This document shows, piece by piece, positions 53,580-62,175 of a DNA stretch of 64,000 nt; position 1 is the first letter of the stretch, and each line of letters starts with the position of its first letter. The notes beneath the pieces are model-generated. The model did not search any database and was not told the origin of the DNA. It saw nothing but the letters and a program-made list of their open reading frames with translations. Origin of the DNA: Erythrobacter sp. (GTDB taxonomy: Bacteria > Pseudomonadota > Alphaproteobacteria > Sphingomonadales > Sphingomonadaceae); contig NZ_CP136573.1 in assembly GCF_035194505.1 (NCBI RefSeq), forward strand, positions 1,723,001-1,787,000, given 5' to 3'. The position numbers were made by a program, and so were the translations under genes.

Positions 53580-53846
53580 GGAGACCTATTAGCGCGGCGG
53601 GCACATTCCGCCATATGAATCCTTGTGGTCAGCAATCCGACCGGAAAGGGGTCGATTGCAGAATGTCGGCTCTTGGGAAAAGAAACCGCAATTGCCGTCA
53701 TTCGCGGCCCGAGTTGGGGCCCGTCGGCTGTCGACCCAGAGGCGGTCGTTCGCTATTGCATGAGCAATCGTCCGAAGTTGGCAAAAGTTGCCATTTCAGC
53801 GCGCCGATCTTGGCGGAAAGCAAGGCGCGTTTGGCTGGGAAACGCG
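53580..53846. other. Island spacer with repeat copy B
   Basis: 267 bases without a credible gene, between the decarboxylase and the serine hydrolase. The middle part contains the second repeat copy. Short open frames here have no family features. Confidence 0.5.
53727..53787. repeat. Dispersed island repeat, copy B
   Basis: GTCGACCCAGAGGCGGTCGT matches the other copies in the first half (CGACCCAG-n5-GTCGTTCGC). The second half has diverged and is less alike, but ends in GGCAAAAG, as copy C does. Confidence 0.5.
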
Positions 53847-54986
53847 CTACATCGTACCGTCTGGGACCTTGTAAAGGACGTCCATAAGCGCAAGGTTGCG
53901 CGGGTCGCCGATGAGGTCGTCCCCCATCCGGTTCATGGTGTAGGCGACAGCCCAGCCACGCTCGGGATCGGCAAAGGCAAAGGAGCCGCCCCATCCCGAA
54001 TGGCCGAACGCAGCCTCGTTCGGGCCATATGCGCCGCTGGAATTGCGCAGGAACCCGGCGGCCCAGCGGGCCGGTTGGCCTAGCACACTGTCGGAGCCCT
54101 CGAAGCGTACAGCAGTCGCCGCCGCGAGCGTTGCGCCGCTCACCAGAGCGCGCGCCGGATCGTAGCGTGCGGCGAGAAAGCTTTCATAAAGCGCGGCGAT
54201 CCCTCGTGCCGAGGCAAAGCCGTTGGCAGAGGGGATTTGCGCCGCCTGCCACGCCGGGTCATTGGCAATAAGCGGATCGAGCGGCGGGTTTACGAGGGCG
54301 GCAATCTGCGCCGGCGTCAGTTCATGCGCTAGCGCCTCGGACGACATGGTGGGCGGTGCGATCACTGGCGCATGGCGATGGCGCTCCGCCTCGGACAGGC
54401 CCAGATGGATATCGTACGCGGCGAATTCTTGGGCGAAGAACTGCCTGATGGATCGTCCATCGATCCGTCGGAACAGTCCATCGGCGAGAAAACCGACAGC
54501 AATTGCATGATAGCCCGCTTCGGTTCCAGGCACCCAGAAGGGCGCGGCCCGGGCCAGCCGGTCGGCCGCCTGTTCGATGTCGTAGAAGGCGGTGATGTCC
54601 ACCGCCTCGCGGAAGCCGGTCAGCCCGGCCTGATGTGAAATCAGCTGGCCGATGGTGACATCGCCCTTGCCGTGCGCGGCGAACTCCGGCCAGATGTCCG
54701 CAACCCGGTCGTCGTAATCCGCCTGTCCGCGATCGACCAGCAGCGCAAGCGCGATTGCGGTCAGTCCCTTGGTGGTCGACCAGACGTTGACAAGGGTGTC
54801 ATGCTGCCAAGCGGTGCCGCGCGCAGGATCGGCCATTCCTCCCCAGAGGTCGACCACGGCCTCGCCGTGCTGCACCACGCATAGCGCCGCGCCCACCTCG
54901 CCGCGTTCGGCGAAATTGTCGTCGAAGGCCTGCGCCAAAGGCTCGAAGCCCGGGGCGCAGGTGCCCTTCATCGTCACGCCGCTCAT
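53847..54986 (-). CDS. Serine hydrolase, beta-lactamase/esterase (class C-like) family
   Basis: This 379-residue protein has the beta-lactamase-type fold of EstB-like esterases and D-aminopeptidases. The SxxK motif is STTK in NVWSTTKGLTAIAL. The second conserved tyrosine is in the WVPGTEAGYHAIAVGF segment, and the third motif region is GHSGWGGSFAFADPE. No signal peptide is visible, which argues against a true beta-lactamase. The start at 54986 follows the TonB-receptor stop and is coupled to it; an upstream ATG at 55019 lies inside that gene. Probable esterase acting on imported substrates. Confidence 0.84.
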   Translation of the reverse strand: MSGVTMKGTCAPGFEPLAQAFDDNFAERGEVGAALCVVQHGEAVVDLWGGMADPARGTAWQHDTLVNVWSTTKGLTAIALALLVDRGQADYDDRVADIWPEFAAHGKGDVTIGQLISHQAGLTGFREAVDITAFYDIEQAADRLARAAPFWVPGTEAGYHAIAVGFLADGLFRRIDGRSIRQFFAQEFAAYDIHLGLSEAERHRHAPVIAPPTMSSEALAHELTPAQIAALVNPPLDPLIANDPAWQAAQIPSANGFASARGIAALYESFLAARYDPARALVSGATLAAATAVRFEGSDSVLGQPARWAAGFLRNSSGAYGPNEAAFGHSGWGGSFAFADPERGWAVAYTMNRMGDDLIGDPRNLALMDVLYKVPDGTM

Positions 54987-54990
54987 GACC

Positions 54991-57251
54991 TCAGAACGTC
55001 TTGGTAAGGCTGACGCCAAACGTGCGCGGCGCGCCGTAGACGCGGTTGCCAGTGCCCAGCGCGAGCTGGTTGATGCCCTGGGTCACGTAGCGCTCGTCAG
55101 CGATGTTCTTGCCCCACACCGACAAGTCCCATCCACCCGTCCGCATTAATGAGATACGCCCGTTCCAGACCCAGAAGGCATCGGCTGCGATCAGCGGATC
55201 GTTGAGCCCGTCCTTGAAGGTCAGCCCCTGATAGCGCCCATCGATGGAAAAACGCATCGAGAAATCGCTGCTCAGATCTAACTCATAGCCTAGCAGCGTG
55301 TTAAAGCTGAACGTCGGCGCGTCGGGAAGCCGGTTGCCGGCTGGCACCGCCCCGCCCGATGACGTGAACGCGCCCAGCTCGCTGTCGAGCAGGCCGAAGC
55401 CCACCGCCCAGTCCAGTCCGGGCAGGAACGAGGGCCGAAAGGTCAGCTCCCCGTCGAGCCCGTAGATCTTTGCCTTGTCGACATTGCCTAGACGCTGGAT
55501 CGGTAGATTGCCTACCGTGTCGCGAATGAAGGTCTGGACGTTGTTGTAATCGTAGTAGAAGGCGCTGAAGGCATAGACCGCATCGAGTGCGTCCAGTCGG
55601 CCCTTTACACCCGCTTCGTAGGACACTAGTCGCTCCGGCTCATAGGGAATGAGTTGGCCCGAATTGGTGGCGACGCCGGCAAAGAAGCCGCCGCTCTTAA
55701 CCCCTTGCGAGATACTGGCATAGGCGAGCGTATCGCCGTCGATGTTCCAGTTGAGGCCAAGCTTGTAGGACCAGTTGCGGTCGGAGATGGTATCGTTAAC
55801 CACCGCGAGCGGGATAGGCGGTGTGCCGAAGGGCGCGCCTGTCAATGCGCTTCCGGGGGCTTCCGAGACGAGGTCGCGCGTGCCGCCGACATTGCTGCGC
55901 TGTTCCCAAGTGTAGCGGACGCCGGTGATGAGATCGAGATTGTCGGTCAGGCGCCATTCCCCGTTGACGAAGGCGGCGGCGGTTTCGGTTTCCTGATCGG
56001 AGGAGGTGAAGGTGGTCGTATTGAACAGATCGCGTAGGTCGCCATCATAGGTCGATTGCACCCGGTCCCACGAATAGAACCCGCCGATAAGCCAGTTCAC
56101 GCCGTCGGTCTCGCCTGCAAGGCGCAACTCCTGTGAGAACTGTTTGACATCGTCGGCAGTGACGAAATCGGTCTGACGCAGCGGGGTGGCATCGACATCA
56201 ATGCCCCACACGCGGTCGAAGTCGATGTAGCCGGTCACGGACGTCAGCTCGGCAAAGCCGAGGTCCGCGGAGATCCGGGCCGTCAGGTTCAGCTGGTTGA
56301 CGTCGTATGTCGGATCGACCGACCAGCTACCGCGGAACGGATCGCCATTTGTGTCGCGATAGCCGAAGAAGTCGGTGCAACTTGGCGAGCCGGGACAGAC
56401 AAGGCCAGGTTCCGCCGGCACCGGCGGCGCAAGGCCGAAGAATTCCGGCTGCCCGATCTCCGACCGGCCTCGCTGGATCTCGGCCTTGAACAGCGCCGTG
56501 ATGCTGTCCGTTGGCTCGATCAGCAGCTGCGCGCGGCCGAGGAACACTTCCCTACGTCCAATGTCACGATTGGTGGCATCGTTGAAGTAGAAGCCCTCAT
56601 CCTGAATGATGGCCTTGCCCGCCAGCCGCAGTGCCGCGTTATCCGACAGCGGCAGGTTGACCATCGCCTCGAAATCCTTGGTGTCATAATTGGCAAGGCT
56701 CGCGCTCACCCGCCCCCCACCGCCCGGATATCGGGCCGCGCGCTGACCACATTGAGCGCGCCTGCCGTGGTGTTGCGGCCATAGAGCGTGCCCTGCGGCC
56801 CCTTGAGCACCTCCATCCGCTCCAGATCGAACAGGTCGAAATTCATCAGGGCGAGCGAACTGAGGGAGACTTCGTCCACATAGACCCCGGCGCTGGGATT
56901 GTTGGTGGCGCTGAAATCGTTGAGCCCGACGCCGCGGATGGTGATCACCGGCACCAGGCCCGGCACGTTCTCCTTGACCGACACGTTGGGGGTGAAGGCG
57001 ACGATTTCGGTGGCGGACTCGATCCGCCGGGCAGCGATCGCCTCGGCATCAACGACCGAAATGCTGATGCCGACATCGAGCACGTTCTGTGACCGCTTCT
57101 GCGCGGTGACGAGGATGACATTGTCCTCTTCCGCCGGCGCCGCAGACGGATCGCTCATGTCCTGCGCGTGCAATCCCGTGGCGGCGCCCGCTACCATGAT
57201 CCCCGCCAGCCCTGTGCGCGCAAGCAAGCGCGCTGCCACTGCCTTTATCAT
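54991..57251 (-). pseudogene. TonB-dependent receptor interrupted by a one-base frameshift
   Basis: The gene begins at 57251 (GGAGG eight bases before), with a signal peptide ending LHAQ, a plug domain (about residues 30-180: VITIRGVGLNDFSATNNPSAG, GPQGTLYGRNTTAGALNV), and a stop at 56706. The second part (54991-56709) continues with the receptor barrel to a perfect end (LSLTKTF-type). In the join the minus strand reads GGTGGGGGGCGGG. Adding one G to the six-G run (plus strand C6 at 56713-56718) gives AVGGRVSASLANYD, a seamless receptor of about 750 residues. So it is either a true frameshift, a phase-variable tract, or a sequencing error. It imports an unknown ligand in an island otherwise rich in catabolic enzymes. 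Confidence 0.87.
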
Positions 57252-57274
57252 CCTGTGATCCTCCCCATGCATCG

Positions 57275-57358
57275 TTTTTCGACGCTATGGTATGCTCACC
57301 TACACTATCTTCGAAATACACGGCAAGGCTTTTTCGACATCAAAGTATGCACCTAAAC
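57275..57358. promoter_or_regulatory. Two-copy direct repeat in the receptor/regulator intergenic region
   Basis: TTTTTCGAC-n6-GTATGC-TC-ACCTACAC (57275-57305) and TTTTTCGAC-n6-GTATGC-ACCTAAAC (57330-57358) share nine bases, equal spacing, and a second shared half. They are 55 bases apart, about five helical turns. The region divides the TonB receptor from the double-TetR regulator. They are good candidates for the regulator's binding sites. Confidence 0.65.
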
Positions 57359-57406
57359 CCGATTTACAGTTGGCGCGACGATGTGCTTGCGCTTATTCCG
57401 GCATCC

Positions 57407-58684
57407 ATGACCATGACAGGCGATGCTCCGAAAAGCAGAGGACGCCCCAAGCAGCGCGCCCGTGTGCGCGAGGCGCTACTCGATGCTGCGGCCGAAGAGA
57501 TAAACCTGCGCGGCGCGGCGGCGGTCAGCCTCAACGCGCTGGCCGACCGGCTCGGTCTGTCGCGCAACGCGCTCTATTACTACGTCACCGATCGAAGCGA
57601 TCTGGTGTTTCGCGCCTATCTGCGCGCCTGCGAGACCACCGCCGATGACCTTGCGATCGCTTTCGAGGAAGGGCACGATTCGGTCGAAAGCCTGCGGCTC
57701 TACATCGAACGGGTATTGTGCAACCGCCGCCCGCCGCCTGCGATCCTGACGGACATCGACTTCCTGCCCGATAGCCAGCGCGAAACCATCGCAGACCTCA
57801 GCCGCAGGAACACCGAAGCCATTCAGACTCTGCTCAACGCCGGGGCCAGCGAAGGCCGTTTCCGGGCAGTCGATCACGCGATCGTTGCCCAATGCCTCGT
57901 GGGGATGCTCAACTGGGCGCAGCTTTCGGCGGCCTGGCTGGGATATCACGATACCGCGAAAGTCCGCGCGCGCGCCGCGGCAGCGATCATCGACATCCTT
58001 TTCAACGGTCTCGCCACTAACCCGGCGCGCGATTTCGTGTGCCCGATCGAGCTATCCATGCTCACCGCCCGCTCCTTCAACGCCTTCGACCGCGCCGAAG
58101 CTACGCAGGAAAAGGCCGCGCAGGTTGCCATCGCCGCCGCTCGGCTGTTCAACCGCAAGGGGCTGGACGGTGCCTCGCTTGACGAGATCGGCGCCAGCCT
58201 CGGGGCGACCAAGGGCGCGGTCTATCACTATTTCGACGACAAGACCGACCTTGTGCTGCGCTGCTACGGCATGGCTTTCGATTTATACGAGCGCATTCTC
58301 GACACGGCGAGCGGCCTTGCGATATCAGGACTGGAGCGCTCGCTCACCGTCATGCACCTCAACAGCGAGGCTCAGGCGGGTGAAGAACCGCCGCTGATCC
58401 TGCAAGCGGGCCTGTTTTCCCTCCCTGAGGCCCCCCGCGCCCATTTTATTGAACGCTCGCAGCGCCTGTGGGAACTTTCGGACGGAATGCTGCGATCGGG
58501 AGTTGCAGATGGTAGCTGCCGCGACTGCGATCACCGCATGATTGCCACGATCACAGCGGGGGCCTTCATGTGGATTCCGAAATGGATTTACCAGATTGGC
58601 ACCTGCGATCCAAAGAGAGTTGCTGCATCGATTGCCGATTTCTTTGCTCAAGGAATTGTGAGCAAGGAAGCGGGGCTCCCTTGA
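57407..58684 (+). CDS. Double-TetR transcriptional regulator (two fused units)
   Basis: This 425-residue protein has two TetR/AcrR DNA-binding domains. The first (about residues 15-70) contains SLNALADRLGLSRNALYYYV, and the second (about 230-285) contains SLDEIGASLGATKGAVYHYF. Each is followed by a ligand-binding-like helical half. Most TetR proteins have a single domain of about 200 residues. The start at 57407 is tentative; the ATGs at 57347 and 57287 are in frame. It is divergent from the TonB receptor, so it probably controls that gene and perhaps the catabolic operon. Confidence 0.85.
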   Translation: MTMTGDAPKSRGRPKQRARVREALLDAAAEEINLRGAAAVSLNALADRLGLSRNALYYYVTDRSDLVFRAYLRACETTADDLAIAFEEGHDSVESLRLYIERVLCNRRPPPAILTDIDFLPDSQRETIADLSRRNTEAIQTLLNAGASEGRFRAVDHAIVAQCLVGMLNWAQLSAAWLGYHDTAKVRARAAAAIIDILFNGLATNPARDFVCPIELSMLTARSFNAFDRAEATQEKAAQVAIAAARLFNRKGLDGASLDEIGASLGATKGAVYHYFDDKTDLVLRCYGMAFDLYERILDTASGLAISGLERSLTVMHLNSEAQAGEEPPLILQAGLFSLPEAPRAHFIERSQRLWELSDGMLRSGVADGSCRDCDHRMIATITAGAFMWIPKWIYQIGTCDPKRVAASIADFFAQGIVSKEAGLP

Positions 58685-58803
58685 ACCCGCGGGTCGTAAG
58701 CGACCTTAGTTCGCATCTTTGACGCTGCTTATGCGCCTTGCGTCATCAGCCACCCTGATTTCTATTGCTATGCCTGCGCTGATCGCATGAACGCTGCCTG
58801 TCT

Positions 58804-58816
58804 GCTTTTGGCGAAA
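58804..58816. repeat. 13-base inverted-repeat arm left of the short integrase
   Basis: GCTTTTGGCGAAA here is an exact reverse complement of TTTCGCCAAAAGC at 59658-59670, the end of repeat copy C. The two arms lie on either side of the 211-codon recombinase gene. Confidence 0.5.
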
Positions 58817-58869
58817 CCAGTCGTTCAATAAATCCCGCGGCCATGTCTTCTAAGTCCCAGTGGTGTTAG

Positions 58870-58900
58870 ATCGGCTCCTCGCAGGCAGCGAGGAGCCGAT
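58870..58900. other. Perfect 13-base-stem hairpin after the short integrase
   Basis: ATCGGCTCCTCGC (58870-58882) and GCGAGGAGCCGAT (58888-58900) are perfectly complementary around a five-base loop. It lies three bases after the recombinase stop. No T run follows, so it is either a weak terminator or a recombination-related hairpin. Confidence 0.6.
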
Positions 58901-58903
58901 TGT

Positions 58904-59536
58904 TCAAATCTCCGTGTTCTCGGCAAGGGCAAGCGCGTCTTCGACGTCGATCCCGAGATAGCGCACGGTATTCTCGATCTTGCTATGACCGAGAAGGATC
59001 TGGACCGCACGTAGATTGCCGGTCGCCCTGTAGATGATCGATGCCTTGGTTCGCCGAAGAGAGTGGGTGCCATATTCGGATCGAATCAAGCCAATCCCGG
59101 TCACCCATTCATCGACGAGTCTGGCATATTGCCGGGTGCTGATGTGGCCGTTGCGATCAACGCGGCTTGGGAAGACATAATCGTCTACCGTCCCGCCACG
59201 GCGTTCAAGCCATGCCAGCAGACTGGCTCGAGCATCTGGCAGGAGCTCGAACTGCACAGGGCGGCTTGTTTTTTGCTGCATCACAATCGCGCGCGTCTTG
59301 ACCTGACCACCATTGACGATGTCGCCGATCTTCATTCGAACAAGGTCGCAGCCACGCAGCTTGCTGTCGATCGCCAGGTCGAACAACGCGCGATCACGCA
59401 CGCGGCGTCGTTCATTGAGAAAAAAGCGGATCTCCCAAATCTGTTTCGGCTTTAGTGCGCGCTTCGCGCCCACGCTTCGCCCGGCGTTCCAGACCGGTCG
59501 CTTGGCGGCATGCATTTCTGTTTCAGGCGTCTCCAT
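58904..59536 (-). CDS. Short tyrosine recombinase (Tn4430/FimB-like, catalytic domain only)
   Basis: This 210-residue protein contains little more than a catalytic domain. First Arg is in LAIDSKLRGCDLVRMKIGD, His-x-x-Arg is in GTHSLRRTKASIIYRATG, and the end has LGHSKIENTVRYLG, with the nucleophilic Tyr. The N-terminal arm-binding part of full integrases is missing. It resembles small integrases seen in alphaproteobacterial islands. The ATG at 59536, with TGGAG eight bases before, is chosen. Arms of a 13-base inverted repeat lie on both sides. Confidence 0.87.
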   Translation of the reverse strand: METPETEMHAAKRPVWNAGRSVGAKRALKPKQIWEIRFFLNERRRVRDRALFDLAIDSKLRGCDLVRMKIGDIVNGGQVKTRAIVMQQKTSRPVQFELLPDARASLLAWLERRGGTVDDYVFPSRVDRNGHISTRQYARLVDEWVTGIGLIRSEYGTHSLRRTKASIIYRATGNLRAVQILLGHSKIENTVRYLGIDVEDALALAENTEI

Positions 59537-59608
59537 GAGCATTCTCCAGTGACCACAATGGTCACCCAAAGAATGTCCGTCGGCTTAAATACTGATAATG
59601 CCGGGGCG

Positions 59609-59675
59609 CCATCCGACCCAGAAACGATCGTTCGCGATTGCCCGATTAAATGTTTGCTTTCGCCAAAAGCCGTCG
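59609..59675. repeat. Dispersed island repeat, copy C
   Basis: ATCCGACCCAGAAACGATCG leads into TTCGCGATTGCCCGATTAA and TTTCGCCAAAAGC; the copy aligns with copy A over its full length. Its end forms one arm of the inverted repeat flanking the short integrase. Confidence 0.6.
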
Positions 59676-59726
59676 GTGACACTCTCGAGCCACGTTTAGG
59701 TTGAGAGGCTTAAGGCCGGCGCGGCG

Positions 59727-61691
59727 CTAGATGCACCGGGCTGCCACATGACCCTCGTAAACAGCCTTCTGAAGATTGCGGGGGCTGTTGGCATCTCCAA
59801 CGATGGCGAGGGTTTGCACCTGTCCAGCAAGCTCGTCGTAGAGATCGCGCATGGGTGCATTGGGCGTTACCATTACCACCGTGTCGCATTGCTGCGCACG
59901 GCTAGGGCCGGCATAGGTCGGTGCGATCTCGACCGTGTCTGAATGCACGGCGCGCACCCGGTGACGGGTGAGGACCGTTATACGTCCAGCGGCGGCGGCG
60001 ATCCGCTCCAGCACCGGCTCGACCATGAGCGCGCTCTCGACCTTGAAGCCGATCTGCTTGAACGGGGTGACGAATGTGACATCGGCGCCCTCGCTGACCA
60101 GCTGTTCGGCGACACCGAGCGCCTCGTAGTGGCCGCTGTCATCCACGACCACCGCGTTGCGGGTCTGCCAGTTGCGTCCGGCCATCAGCAGGTCTTGGCT
60201 CGAAAGCACATGCGGTGCGTCGTGCCCCGTGATCGGCTCGCCGGGGTTAGAGTGCTGGATACCGTCCATGCGCGGCTGCGATCCGGTCGCGACGATCACG
60301 GCGCCGGGTGCTTCAGCCAGGATCTCCCGAGCCTCGGCATATGTCGCGAGCCGCACATCGACGCCGAGACGGTAGATCTCCTGTTCGAGCCAAGCCGCTA
60401 TGTCGGCGATACCATGGCGCTTGGGGAGCAGTGCTGCGAGGTTGAGCGCGCCGCCGAGCCTTGGTGAGGCTTCAAACAGCACCACCGTATGTCCTCGCAA
60501 AGCGGCGACGCGGGCCGCCTCCATCCCTGCAAGACCGCCGCCAACCACGACGACCTTGCCTGGCGTTTCGGCCGTGCCAACCTTGTCCTGATCGAGGCGC
60601 AGTTCGTTGCCGGTTTCGACATTGACGGCGCAGCCCAGCCTCCCCTTGTCAAACAAGCCGCCCACGCAACCCTGGTTGCAGGCGATACAGGGGCGGACTT
60701 CGCTGGCCTTCCCGGCTTGGGTCTTCCGCACGATGTCGGGATCGGCGATGTGCGCGCGGGTCATGCCGATCAGGTCCGCATCCCCGTTGCGAAGCGCCTG
60801 ATCCACCTCCTCGAGCGTGCGGAAGCGGCCGGTGATGATGGTTGGCACCACGATGCGCGCGGTAATCGGTGCGGAGGTAGGGACCTCATAGCCGGTCGGC
60901 TCATGCATACCGCCGATCATCTTCGGAAAACTGTTGTAGTTGCCGAGACTGACATTGACGAAATCGACCAGTCCCTCGGCTTCCAGCATCTGGGCGGCAC
61001 GGATGTGGTCCTCGACTCCGACGCCGCCCTCGGTGAGGTCCGGCGCCAGGCGAATGCCCACCGCGAAGTCCCTGCTGGTGGCATCGCGGCAGGCGCGCAT
61101 CACTTCCAGCATGAACCTCATGCGGTTCTCGAAACTGCCACCGTAGTCGTCGGTGCGCTTGTTGATGTTGGGCGAGAGGAACTGCTGGATCAGATAGCCG
61201 TGGGCGCCATGCACCTCGACGCCGTGGAGCCCCGCTGCTTCGCAGCGCTTCGCGGCCGCCGCGAAGCAGCCGACGATTTCGTCGATCATTCCCTTGGTCA
61301 TGGGAATCGGCACGTCGGCACCCAGCGGGTTCGGCACTGCGGAAGGTCCCCAGGGCGGTCCGCCGTCGAGTGTCGATCCGTTGTGTCCCGCGTGCCAGAT
61401 TTGCTGGAAGACGACCATGCCGTGGGGCGAGACCGCCTTCATCAGCTTGGCGTAGCCCTCGTCCAGCGTCGGATCGATCATGTTGAGCGGCGCGAGGCTG
61501 GTCGGATGAACCCCGAGGATCTCGAGGATGGTCAGCCCGCAACCGCCGCGCGCGCGGCGCTCGTGATAGGCGATGAGGTCATCGCTCATCGTGCCGCCGC
61601 CAATGCCGGTGGCATGTGCGGTGCGCACCACACGGTTGGGGACGGTGCATCCGGCAATCGTGATCGGCTCGAAGACTTTGGTGAGGCTCAT
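59727..61691 (-). CDS. Old-yellow-enzyme family NADH:flavin oxidoreductase (2,4-dienoyl-CoA reductase-like)
   Basis: This 654-residue multidomain flavoprotein has an N-terminal OYE-type TIM barrel (about 1-350; ends in ARPCIACNQGC, iron-sulfur cysteines C, C and later C) and a C-terminal FAD/NAD-binding part with VVVGGGLAGMEAARVAALRGH. It fits the FadH/BaiCD type, reducing enones or dienoyl substrates. The start at 61691 (MSLTKVFEP) directly follows the SnoaL gene's stop. It is last in an operon of SDR, MDR reductase and SnoaL-like genes, so it probably reduces ring or enone intermediates. Confidence 0.91.
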   Translation of the reverse strand: MSLTKVFEPITIAGCTVPNRVVRTAHATGIGGGTMSDDLIAYHERRARGGCGLTILEILGVHPTSLAPLNMIDPTLDEGYAKLMKAVSPHGMVVFQQIWHAGHNGSTLDGGPPWGPSAVPNPLGADVPIPMTKGMIDEIVGCFAAAAKRCEAAGLHGVEVHGAHGYLIQQFLSPNINKRTDDYGGSFENRMRFMLEVMRACRDATSRDFAVGIRLAPDLTEGGVGVEDHIRAAQMLEAEGLVDFVNVSLGNYNSFPKMIGGMHEPTGYEVPTSAPITARIVVPTIITGRFRTLEEVDQALRNGDADLIGMTRAHIADPDIVRKTQAGKASEVRPCIACNQGCVGGLFDKGRLGCAVNVETGNELRLDQDKVGTAETPGKVVVVGGGLAGMEAARVAALRGHTVVLFEASPRLGGALNLAALLPKRHGIADIAAWLEQEIYRLGVDVRLATYAEAREILAEAPGAVIVATGSQPRMDGIQHSNPGEPITGHDAPHVLSSQDLLMAGRNWQTRNAVVVDDSGHYEALGVAEQLVSEGADVTFVTPFKQIGFKVESALMVEPVLERIAAAAGRITVLTRHRVRAVHSDTVEIAPTYAGPSRAQQCDTVVMVTPNAPMRDLYDELAGQVQTLAIVGDANSPRNLQKAVYEGHVAARCI

Positions 61692-61692
61692 G

Positions 61693-62175
61693 TCAGTCAA
61701 ACCATCCGTGCGAAGGGTCGGCGTCCCGCCGCGCGCCGCGGGGATATCCACTGAGGTCGATAGTGCCGGTCGGCGGCGTGTCGCTGTCGATCACGACCTC
61801 GCGCTGCGCGATGCGCCACTCCCCGCCGCGCAAAGCGAATCTATCGAGATAGCGGCCGGTCACGAAGGCACGGCTGCCGTCCGGCTGGCCATGGAAGGCG
61901 ATGAAGTAGCTCTCCACCCGCGCCTCATCGCCGGTGCGATCGATCAGGATGTTGGTGACATGGTGGCCGCCGGTCGTGGGCGAGCCGTCCATCAGCGGAA
62001 CGAGGTATTCCGCGAACTCGCGGCCTGTGCCTTGGAAGGGGCCATGGTTCTCGTCTGATTGTTCGTGATAGGCGCTGGCGATCATATGGACGTCCCCGCG
62101 ATCGACCCCGCGGCAATAGCGATAGATCGCGCGGCGGATCGACAGTTCGGTCAGGACGTCATCCAGATCCATCAT
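61693..62175 (-). CDS. SnoaL-like / nuclear-transport-factor-2-fold protein
   Basis: This 160-residue protein has the NTF2/SnoaL cone fold. It begins with a helix ELSIRRAIYRYCRGVDRGD, typical of the family (a Tyr/Arg/Asp triad), and ends with EWRIAQREVVIDS. These proteins are ketosteroid-isomerase-like enzymes or dehydratases acting on cyclic substrates. The ATG at 62175 overlaps the MDR stop by one base (TGATG). An ATG at 62172 or GTG at 62178 is possible. It lies inside the catabolic operon. Confidence 0.87.
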   Translation of the reverse strand: MMDLDDVLTELSIRRAIYRYCRGVDRGDVHMIASAYHEQSDENHGPFQGTGREFAEYLVPLMDGSPTTGGHHVTNILIDRTGDEARVESYFIAFHGQPDGSRAFVTGRYLDRFALRGGEWRIAQREVVIDSDTPPTGTIDLSGYPRGARRDADPSHGWFD

